From: Chamaesiphon sp.
GTDB lineage: Bacteria; Cyanobacteriota; Cyanobacteriia; Cyanobacteriales; Chamaesiphonaceae
Direction: 5' to 3'
Assembly: GCA_026785875.1 (NCBI GenBank)
Contig: JAJAZF010000158.1
Coordinates: forward strand, 1 to 8,906
DNA length: 8,906 nt
Positions 1-5,374 of the stretch are shown piece after piece. Both the position numbers and the translations under genes were made by a program. Within the stretch, counting starts at the first letter, position 1. Every line of letters begins with the position of its first letter. The notes under the pieces are model-generated. The model did no database searches. It was not told the origin of the DNA and was given only the letters and a program-made list of their open reading frames with translations.

Positions 1-722
1 AAGAGCATCGATCGCAGCTCGTCGCTGAGTCCCTGTACCTGACTAAAATCTGCCCCAGCAATGCTGCTCAAATGCTCCAGTTCGATCCCAGTCAGATCGG
101 CAGCCCGCAGATCGGCACCTTCTAAATTTACCCCATTCAACCGCGCCTGACGCAGGGAAGCCCCAGTAAGATATGCTCTCTGGAGGGTTGCACCACTCAA
201 TCGAGCATTTTGGAGATTGGCACCTGTCAAGTCTGCACCACTGAGATAGCTTCCCAGTAAATTTGCGCCACTGAGATCGGCATCGCGGAGATTAGCTGTG
301 TTGAGATAGGCACCATTGAGGATTGCCCCAGGGCCGATCGCGCCTGATGATTTGTAGGCAAATCCTGCTGTCCAAATGGTATGATGATTATATCTGGCTA
401 CTTGTAATTTAGCTCCGGTTAAGTCTGTCTCAGTCAAATTTGTATCGTACAATTGCGATCGATTGAGATAAGCTCCCGCTAGGTTGGCACCACTTAAATC
501 GGCATGGCTGAGATTGACTCCCCGTAAGTCTGCACCGCTCAAATCTGCACCACTAAGATTAGCTCTACTAAAATCAGCTCCGATCGAGTTTAACCCCTTG
601 AGGTTGACTCCCTGTAACTGAGCATCACTAAAATCGACTCGATACAGATCTAACTGTGCGATCGATTGTCCAGCACGGATGGCTGCTAAAATTTCTGAAG
701 GTGCGATCGCCAAATCGTTCAC
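1..722 (-). CDS. Pentapeptide-repeat protein, C-terminus cut by window edge
   Basis: The minus strand is open from a GTG at 722-720 to the window edge, giving 240 codons and then truncation. A short N-terminal segment (about residues 1-27, beginning MNDLAIAPSEILAAIRAGQ) precedes two runs of A(D/N)LXX pentapeptides, at about residues 30-105 and 135-215, roughly 30 repeats in all. A non-repeat loop of about 28 residues (YNHHTIWTAGFAYKSSGAIG and flanks) separates the runs. Such repeats fold as a right-handed quadrilateral beta-helix. No signal peptide or membrane segment is visible, so a cytoplasmic protein is likely. GTG was chosen because the frame upstream holds no ATG before an in-frame TAA near 773. 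No clear Shine-Dalgarno precedes it. The last visible residues (ADFSQVQGLSDELRSML) have left the repeat, so the protein probably ends soon after the edge. The biochemical role is unknown: cyanobacteria carry many such proteins, mostly uncharacterised. Confidence 0.93.
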   Translation of the reverse strand, partial: MNDLAIAPSEILAAIRAGQSIAQLDLYRVDFSDAQLQGVNLKGLNSIGADFSRANLSGADLSGADLRGVNLSHADLSGANLAGAYLNRSQLYDTNLTETDLTGAKLQVARYNHHTIWTAGFAYKSSGAIGPGAILNGAYLNTANLRDADLSGANLLGSYLSGADLTGANLQNARLSGATLQRAYLTGASLRQARLNGVNLEGADLRAADLTGIELEHLSSIAGADFSQVQGLSDELRSML

Positions 723-750
723 GGTTGCTTTATTTAACTCGTTATTAATA

Positions 751-778
751 AATATATTGTATAGGTAAGTTTAGGCAA
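751..778 (-). promoter_or_regulatory. Candidate sigma70-type promoter for the pentapeptide gene
   Basis: On the minus strand a TTGCCT hexamer (778-773) is followed after 16 nt by TATATT (756-751), about 30 bp before the GTG start. The -10 matches consensus at 5 of 6 positions and the -35 is weak. The region is AT-rich, so chance matches are possible. Confidence 0.3.
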
Positions 779-813
779 TCAGTCGATCGATCTGGGTTAA
801 TTGCAACTGTCAA

Positions 814-852
814 CTATCAACACTTCGACTACGCTCAGTGCGAGCTGTCAAC
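814..852 (-). repeat. 39-bp composite intergenic repeat, left copy
   Basis: Read on the minus strand, the order is GTTGACAG, CTCG, a 20-bp core CACTGAGCGTAGTCGAAGTG, then TTGATAG. An inverted copy lies at 8713-8751 and differs at only two positions, with the 20-bp core identical. The core has CACT/AGTG ends but is only an imperfect palindrome. Heptamers related to the TTGATAG/TTGACAG array at 2341-2395 flank the core on both sides in the same orientation, and one more TTGACAG unit lies outside at 807-813. The element ends 10 bp before the ATG of the bilin lyase gene, so it occupies that gene's promoter or leader region. Confidence 0.85.
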
Positions 853-862
853 TAATTTAAAC

Positions 863-1444
863 ATGTCAATAATTGCGCCGATGACGATGATGGACTTCTT
901 TCGCAAGAGCGAGGGAACTTGGCTTACCCTCCGCGCAGTACATCATTTCGATCTGGTGGATGATGAGTCGGGAGAATCTAATTTGATCGTGCAAGTTGTC
1001 GCCCAAAACGATCCAAAAGTTGCGGCGATCTGCGAGCAGCAATCGATCGATCCTGCCCGCGCGATGGGTGGGGGGAGATTTATGTGGCAAGCTAATCTAG
1101 ATGATGAGCCGCCTAATGCCGATTATGGTGCGGTGCTAATTGATGTACCAGATGATGAGAGTAAACTATCTGGAAAGTTGATTCGAGATCGTGGTTATGT
1201 CGAAAAGATTCCCGTGATTTCTCGCTATTGGTTTGGTAAAGATGGGATTTTGACGATCGATACTGAATATGATAATAATCAGGGACAAGAACGCTGCTGG
1301 TTTATCACCGATGACTTCCGCGTGCGCGTCAGCAGTGTCCGAATGACAAATGGGGTGAATTTGACAACTTACTGCTCGGAGCGACGCTGTATCAGCGATC
1401 GTACCCTAGCGGCAATGATCGATCGAAATCTGGCTAGAGTCTAG
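863..1444 (+). CDS. cpcS: CpcS/CpeS-family phycobiliprotein bilin lyase
   Basis: The 193-residue product resembles the CpcS/CpeS chromophore lyases, which bind a phycobilin and attach it by a thioether bond to the conserved cysteine (Cys-84 type site) of phycobiliprotein subunits. These are calycin-fold beta-barrel proteins of about 170-200 residues acting in the cytoplasm. Family hallmarks are the opening DFFRKSEGTWLTLRAVHHFD (11-30), GESNL (37-41), an ICEQQSIDPARAMGG block (56-70), GKLIRDRGYVEKIPVISRY (104-122), TIDTEYD (131-137), ERCWFITDDFRVRVSSV (143-159) and YCSERRC (170-176). ATG 863 gives the longest frame, but Met7, Met9 or Met10 are also possible because no Shine-Dalgarno is visible. 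No cpc, apc or cpe structural gene is in the window, so this is an isolated lyase gene. The subtype (CpcS, CpeS or CpcU) and its target subunit cannot be decided here, and the symbol denotes the family only. Confidence 0.9.
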   Translation: MSIIAPMTMMDFFRKSEGTWLTLRAVHHFDLVDDESGESNLIVQVVAQNDPKVAAICEQQSIDPARAMGGGRFMWQANLDDEPPNADYGAVLIDVPDDESKLSGKLIRDRGYVEKIPVISRYWFGKDGILTIDTEYDNNQGQERCWFITDDFRVRVSSVRMTNGVNLTTYCSERRCISDRTLAAMIDRNLARV

Positions 1445-1445
1445 C

Positions 1446-1464
1446 TCAGAGTCAATCTGATTTT
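1446..1464 (+). terminator. Weak terminator-like hairpin after the lyase gene
   Basis: TCAGA (1446-1450), a 5-nt loop and TCTGA (1456-1460) are followed directly by TTTT, two bases past the lyase stop. The stem is short and AT-rich, so this is only a candidate. A longer T-run (T7, 1513-1519) further along the same 96-bp convergent gap follows a bulged TGGTAA/TTAACCA pairing and is an alternative. Confidence 0.25.
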
Positions 1465-1540
1465 CTGAATCGATCGAGTAGATTGGTAATTGGAGTAGTT
1501 AACCAGTTGAGATTTTTTTGCCGATCGAACTTTCGCGATC

Positions 1541-2341
1541 CTACTGAAATTGATTGTAAGTACATCGATAGTTAACAGCGCAATATCGACAATGAGGACC
1601 AGGATGAGGGGGAAATAATCGATCGAAGCAATCCGTACTGAGGTGATATTCTTGAAGTTGCTGTTGGTGTAATTTGGCAATTTGGGCTAATTTGTGGGCG
1701 ATCTGGGCTAATCGATCGCTAGTGGCGGTAATGAGCGCGGAGCTAGTCATCGTCTCCAAATTATAGAAAGAAGCAACCACATCGAGATCGGGGTAAAGAT
1801 AACTACAAGCTAAAAGATATACATCTGCTTGCCGCAGATCTGGATCGGCAAGTCCTGTTTTAAAATCGATGATGTGAATGCGTTCGTCGCGCGATCGAAT
1901 GATACAATCAAAGGCGGCAAATAGCTGAAAATGGTAGCCTTCGACTTGCAATTCGATCGGGGGTGGAATTGGTTCATCGCCACGATTTAAGACTAAAATA
2001 TCTCGATCCAGTAACCACGGTTCGGCTTGATACTGGCGCAGAATTTGCATCACTCGATCGCGTACGGTCGCAATTTCATAATATAGGTACAATCGATCGG
2101 CAACACGTTCGCACCCGCGTGGATGCTTGAGCAGGAGTGGATCTTGATGAAATTCATACACTCCTTGTTGCGCTAAATTCCCCACCTTTTGCCAGATTGT
2201 TGCGGTGACTGGGGCTATTTGTGGCGCATCGGTTCGCGCTGTTTGAGTCCATCGCAACCCTCGCTGCATCTGACAGTGCGTATCTTCCCAACCCAATGCA
2301 GGTTCAAATTGCGACCATAAATGATAGCTGGCAAAGTCCAT
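1541..2341 (-). CDS. RecB/Cas4-like PD-(D/E)XK nuclease with cysteine cluster
   Basis: From ATG 2341 the product is 266 residues. The nuclease core is legible: Glu134, Asp145 in FAAFD, the DFK triad Asp159-Phe-Lys161 (HIIDFKTG) and the QXXXY motif Gln171-Tyr175 (QADVY), typical of RecB/Cas4-type metal-dependent nucleases. The C-terminus has C-X2-C-X5-C (Cys251, Cys254, Cys260); with an N-terminal cysteine (Cys23 in THCQMQRG, or Cys77) this matches the four-cysteine arrangement that holds an Fe-S cluster in Cas4, AddB and related proteins. A TTG at 2413 extends the frame by 24 residues through an LSTINYQ repeat encoded by the heptamer array. I prefer the ATG because the extension is only translated repeat. 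The stop is TAG at 1543-1541. It lies 130 bp downstream of the PBP gene on the same strand, so readthrough is possible, and it converges on the lyase gene. No helicase partner or CRISPR locus is nearby, and its substrate and pathway are unknown. Confidence 0.85.
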   Translation of the reverse strand: MDFASYHLWSQFEPALGWEDTHCQMQRGLRWTQTARTDAPQIAPVTATIWQKVGNLAQQGVYEFHQDPLLLKHPRGCERVADRLYLYYEIATVRDRVMQILRQYQAEPWLLDRDILVLNRGDEPIPPPIELQVEGYHFQLFAAFDCIIRSRDERIHIIDFKTGLADPDLRQADVYLLACSYLYPDLDVVASFYNLETMTSSALITATSDRLAQIAHKLAQIAKLHQQQLQEYHLSTDCFDRLFPPHPGPHCRYCAVNYRCTYNQFQ

Positions 2342-2395
2342 GATAGTTGATAGTTGATAGTTGATAGTTGATAGTTGATAGTTGATAGTTGACAG
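2341..2395 (+). repeat. TTGATAG heptamer tandem array (STRR type)
   Basis: One 6-base partial unit is followed by six perfect TTGATAG units and one TTGACAG unit. The first base of the array is the last base of the complement of the nuclease ATG, so the array touches the start codon. After the final unit comes CTC, the same TTGACAGCTC junction that precedes the 20-bp core in the left composite element, but here no core follows. On the minus strand the array reads CTATCAA repeated, which has no stop in any frame and always encodes a cycle of L-S-T-I-N-Y-Q. Confidence 0.97.
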
Positions 2396-2435
2396 CTCAA
2401 CAGTTTCAGCCAATTTTAGAGCTTCCCAAAACTAT

Positions 2436-2465
2436 CCTCTACCCTCTACCCTCTACCCTCTATCC
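2436..2465 (+). repeat. CCTCTAC heptamer tandem array
   Basis: Three perfect CCTCTAC units, one CCTCTAT unit and a partial CC form a second, unrelated array of 7-bp period. It sits only 40 bp from the TTGATAG array and 6 bp beyond the PBP stop codon. It is a short degenerate-free array of STRR type with no visible coding role. Confidence 0.9.
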
Positions 2466-2471
2466 AAGTTA

Positions 2472-5105
2472 TTATTCTTCGCTAGAGCGGCGACGGCGCG
2501 AACGACGGGGACTCTCTTGAGTACTGCTACTGTTGCTTGCTTCCTCTGACGATCGAGAACGCCGCGAACGACGGGGACTCTCTTGAGTACTGCTACTGTT
2601 GCTTGCTTCCTCTGAGCGAGAACGCCGCGAGCGACGGGGACTGTCTGAGGAACTGTTATTTGTTTCCTCAGCACGACGACGAGAGCGACGGGGACTGTCT
2701 GAGGAACTGTTATTTATCTCCTCAGAACGACGACGAGAGCGACGGGAGCGACGGGGACGATCCTCAGAATTGGGATTTGTTTGGTCACTATCGCCATCTT
2801 TGGCGGGAGCGGCGAGAGTACGCTGATAGCGGGGACGGATGGGATCGAGTTTGAGTTCGGGTTTGCGTCCGCTGAGATTGTCGGGGCGGGGGGGAAAATC
2901 TTGGGGGGGAAAATCTTTGACGGCAGTAGTCATGAACCGCGACCAGGCGTAGGCAGCGGTACTACTGGCATTACCCGTGGGTTGGTTGTTATCGTTACCC
3001 AGCCAGACTCCAGTGACTAATTGGGGGACAAAGCCGATGAACCAGAGGTCGCGCTCTTTGTCTGTGGTTCCGGTTTTACCCGCTACTGGGCGACCGATTT
3101 GGGCAGATCTTGCTGTACCTTCATTGACGACACCACGCATCATCCAGGTCATAATTGCGTTAGTCCCAGGTTCAAAAACTTTGGTGAGTTGGGGTTTATT
3201 TTGATAGAGGATTTCACCTTTTTGGTTGATGACTCTGGTGATACCATGAACTGGACTGTGGACACCTCGCGCGGCAAAGGTAGTATAGGCACTGGTTAGC
3301 TCTAGTAAGTTAACTTCTAACCCACCTAAAGCTAGAGAATAAAATGGTTCGAGTTTGGATTCGATCCCCATTTTTTTGGCATTATCAATCACGGGTTGCC
3401 AGCCAGTATCGATCAGGATTTTGAGCGCGATGATGTTGACTGAATTAATCAGTGCATCGTGCATCGTGATGTATCCCTTGAAGTTTTTGCCCGCGTTTCT
3501 GGGCTTATAACCATCGACATCAAAGGGGGCATCGAGATAGGATTTATTGGGACTGATCCCACCAGCGATCGCGGTAGCATAGACGATCGGTTTGAAGGTC
3601 GATCCAGGTTGGCGTTTGGCTTGAGTGACACGGTTGAATTGGTGGGTTTCAAAGTCAGTACCGCCGACCATCGATCGAATCCCGCCCGTGCGCGGATCGA
3701 TACTTACCATCGCTGCTTGTCCGAAGGAACCCCGATTATTTCTGACGGTGGAGTTGACGATTTCTTCGGCTTTAGTTTGCCACTCTGGATTGAGGGTGGT
3801 TTCGACGATCAATCCACCTTGCTTAATTGCTGCGGCAGAGATCCGTTGGGGTAGTTCTTGCTCGATGTATTTGGTAAAGTACCGCGCTGCTTGTTGTTCC
3901 CGTTTAAGGGGGCTGCGTTTGGGTGTGAGGGCTTGGGCTTTGGCTGTTTTTGCTTCGGCAACCGTGATGAATTTGGCATCCACCATTCGATCGAGTACTA
4001 GGTTGCGGCGTTGCTTGGCAAATCTGGGATTGACAAATGGCGAATATTTATTAGGCGCAGGTGGCATGGCGGCGAGGGTAGCCATTTCTGCTAGTGTGAG
4101 TTGGTCTACAGTTTTGCTGAAGTATACCCAGGCAGAATCGGCGACTCCGTAGGTACCTTCGCCGAGATAGACGAGGTTGAGATAGCGTTCGAGGATCTGA
4201 TCTTTGGTGAGTCCTTGAGTCAATCTTTGGGCGAGGCGAACTTCTCGCAGTTTGCGCCAGAAACTCCGCTCCTGGTTGAGATATACCATCCGCGCCAACT
4301 GTTGGTTGATGCTACTTGCGCCTTCGACTAAGTTTTTGGACGTGACGTTCTGGACTAGTGCCCGCGATACCCCTTTGTAGTCTACGCCGTCATGTTCGTA
4401 AAAGCGACGGTCTTCGATCGCCACAAAGGCTTTTTTGAGCTTGTCGGGCATCTGCCAGGTTTTGAGTGTCTCGCGGGTGGCGTTGCCCGTTTGGAGCAGA
4501 ATACTCCCATTCACTCCTTTAATCGTAATCGTGCCGGGACGAACATAACTGAGGGCATCTGCTGGAGCATACTGACTGACACTGCGATCGACAAAGACCC
4601 AAGCTCCCACCAGACCGAGTAATCCTAATGTTAGACCAGAACCAGCCCAGAATAATCGATTTTTGTAGAGTGGTTTGGCACCTTGGAATGGTTTGGCGAG
4701 GGTAGCACCGATCCAGCCGATCGCACTGACAGGGGTAGTAGTGCGATCGACAGTAGTTACAACCGGACTTTTGGCTGTTTGCGGGGTAGCTGACGAGCCA
4801 TTTTTTGGGGAGGGGGTAGTCGGAGCTGAAGGGGATACTCCTTCGCGATTGGGTGCCGCATTCTCCGCGCTGTGGGGTGGTGTGGGTGTCGAGTTGGGAT
4901 TAGTTGGGTAGAGATTGGCAGCTAGATCTGTCTTGGAGGCATGAATTCCGGCGATTCTCTGGCGTTGAGCCTCGATGCTGATGCCGCGCTCCACACCCTC
5001 AAAATCGGGATCGCCAACTGGTTGACGCGGCTCACGAGGCTTGCCTGCGCTAGTGAGCGGCAATTTTGTGGATAGTTTCCTTAACCTAGCGAATAAATTT
5101 AACAC
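2472..5105 (-). CDS. Class A penicillin-binding protein (PBP1A type) with repetitive Arg/Ser tail
   Basis: This 877-residue bifunctional enzyme polymerises lipid II into glycan strands and cross-links the peptides on the outer face of the inner membrane. Residues 1-148 are a long, Pro/Thr/Ser-rich cytoplasmic region, and a single membrane anchor spans about 151-172. The GT51 transglycosylase (about 205-385) has EDRRFYEHDG with catalytic Glu231, EGASSINQQLAR (261-272), RKLREVRLA with the second Glu288, and ILERYLNLVYLGEGTYGV (304-321). The transpeptidase (about 455-735) has SXXK (Ser502-Lys505), SXN (Ser555-Val-Asn557) and KTGT (677-680), so both activities look intact. The tail (about 783-877) is built of SPRRSRR/SEE/NSSS modules encoded by DNA tandem repeats, an unusual extension. 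The GTG start is supported by AGGAG five bases upstream. It is divergent from the PATAN-REC gene and upstream of the nuclease gene on the same strand. Confidence 0.96.
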   Translation of the reverse strand: MLNLFARLRKLSTKLPLTSAGKPREPRQPVGDPDFEGVERGISIEAQRQRIAGIHASKTDLAANLYPTNPNSTPTPPHSAENAAPNREGVSPSAPTTPSPKNGSSATPQTAKSPVVTTVDRTTTPVSAIGWIGATLAKPFQGAKPLYKNRLFWAGSGLTLGLLGLVGAWVFVDRSVSQYAPADALSYVRPGTITIKGVNGSILLQTGNATRETLKTWQMPDKLKKAFVAIEDRRFYEHDGVDYKGVSRALVQNVTSKNLVEGASSINQQLARMVYLNQERSFWRKLREVRLAQRLTQGLTKDQILERYLNLVYLGEGTYGVADSAWVYFSKTVDQLTLAEMATLAAMPPAPNKYSPFVNPRFAKQRRNLVLDRMVDAKFITVAEAKTAKAQALTPKRSPLKREQQAARYFTKYIEQELPQRISAAAIKQGGLIVETTLNPEWQTKAEEIVNSTVRNNRGSFGQAAMVSIDPRTGGIRSMVGGTDFETHQFNRVTQAKRQPGSTFKPIVYATAIAGGISPNKSYLDAPFDVDGYKPRNAGKNFKGYITMHDALINSVNIIALKILIDTGWQPVIDNAKKMGIESKLEPFYSLALGGLEVNLLELTSAYTTFAARGVHSPVHGITRVINQKGEILYQNKPQLTKVFEPGTNAIMTWMMRGVVNEGTARSAQIGRPVAGKTGTTDKERDLWFIGFVPQLVTGVWLGNDNNQPTGNASSTAAYAWSRFMTTAVKDFPPQDFPPRPDNLSGRKPELKLDPIRPRYQRTLAAPAKDGDSDQTNPNSEDRPRRSRRSRRRSEEINNSSSDSPRRSRRRAEETNNSSSDSPRRSRRSRSEEASNSSSTQESPRRSRRSRSSEEASNSSSTQESPRRSRRRRSSEE
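2498..2736 (-). repeat. In-frame tandem repeats encoding the PBP tail
   Basis: Consecutive units begin at 2498 (66 bp), 2564 (63 bp, with the first 52 bases identical to the first unit), about 2629 (54 bp) and 2683 (54 bp, about three differences from its neighbour). A shorter GAGCGACGGG partial unit follows after 2736. All periods are multiples of three, so copy-number change preserves the reading frame. The peptide units are 22, 21 and 18 residues of the form SPRRSRR-acidic-NSSS. Confidence 0.92.
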
Positions 5106-5110
5106 GTCAA

Positions 5111-5115
5111 CTCCT
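5111..5115 (-). promoter_or_regulatory. Shine-Dalgarno AGGAG for the PBP gene
   Basis: On the minus strand AGGAG stands 5 nt before GTG 5105-5103. It is the clearest ribosome binding site in the window; the other genes show little or none. It decides the start in favour of GTG. Confidence 0.75.
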
Positions 5116-5152
5116 AATGTAAACCTAGCGGCGATCGATCCGATTCAATAGC

Positions 5153-5179
5153 GATTGCTGTTTTAAGATAATAGCAATC
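5153..5179. promoter_or_regulatory. Inverted repeat upstream of the PBP gene, candidate operator
   Basis: GATTGCT (5153-5159) and AGCAATC (5173-5179) form a perfect 7-bp inverted repeat with a 13-nt AT-rich spacer. A minus-strand TATTAT (5173-5168), a possible -10 hexamer for the PBP gene, overlaps one arm. The word ATTGCTGTT at 5154-5162 recurs at 5210-5218. Position and symmetry suggest a protein-binding site, but no regulator can be named. Confidence 0.35.
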
Positions 5180-5188
5180 TGTGGTGGT

Positions 5189-5199
5189 GCGAGGCTCGC
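5189..5199. promoter_or_regulatory. GCGAG-G-CTCGC palindrome in the divergent intergenic region
   Basis: A perfect 5-bp inverted repeat around a single G lies between the divergent PBP and PATAN-REC genes, 84 bp upstream of the PBP start. It is too tight for an RNA hairpin, so a DNA-binding site is the more likely reading if it has a function. A short palindrome like this can occur by chance. Confidence 0.25.
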
Positions 5200-5284
5200 C
5201 AATCACTCTATTGCTGTTGGCACGCTAATGTTAATTGACCATAATAGCGGACTGAGGGATTACTGGGGAATACTAATAATAACT

Positions 5285-5312
5285 CTGAAAAATCAGTCAT
5301 CACAATTATACT
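5285..5312 (+). promoter_or_regulatory. Candidate promoter for the PATAN-REC/Hpt genes
   Basis: TATACT (5307-5312), a good -10 hexamer, is preceded after 16 nt by a weak -35, CTGAAA (5285-5290). Transcription from here would give a leader of about 55 nt before ATG 5375, containing the GTTAAG/CTTAAC inverted repeat at 5326-5339. Confidence 0.35.
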
Positions 5313-5325
5313 AGACATCTTAATT

Positions 5326-5339
5326 GTTAAGCACTTAAC
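5326..5339. promoter_or_regulatory. GTTAAG-CA-CTTAAC inverted repeat, candidate operator
   Basis: A perfect 6-bp inverted repeat with a 2-nt centre lies 13 bp downstream of the candidate -10 and 35 bp before the PATAN-REC start. The 2-nt loop makes a stable RNA hairpin unlikely, so a repressor-type DNA site is the simpler guess. Confidence 0.3.
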
Positions 5340-5374
5340 CACGATTGTCTGGATCTTCCTAATTTTCCCTCATT

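Noticed and set aside
703..710. GCGATCGC octamer (also at 3565-3572 and 5696-5703) as a regulatory site
   Set aside because: This is the HIP1 word, spread through cyanobacterial genomes including coding regions; it supports lineage but not local regulation.
1441..1680. 79-codon minus-strand frame between the lyase and nuclease genes
   Set aside because: It overlaps the 3' end of the nuclease gene in another frame, lacks a recognisable domain and ends in the convergent gap.
2215..2413. Small minus-strand frames and the TTG-start N-terminal extension containing LSTINYQ repeats
   Set aside because: The CTATCAA array lacks stops in all frames on that strand, so open frames arise automatically. 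The peptide is only translated repeat, and the nuclease domain starts at the internal ATG.
2341..2465. Possible CRISPR array
   Set aside because: The units are 7 bp and contiguous with no spacers, and no cas genes are present; the Cas4-like nuclease alone is not evidence for a CRISPR locus.
2537..4911. Many plus-strand frames of 75-175 codons opposite the PBP gene
   Set aside because: They are antisense shadows of a gene with intact glycosyltransferase and transpeptidase motifs; none shows a domain of its own.
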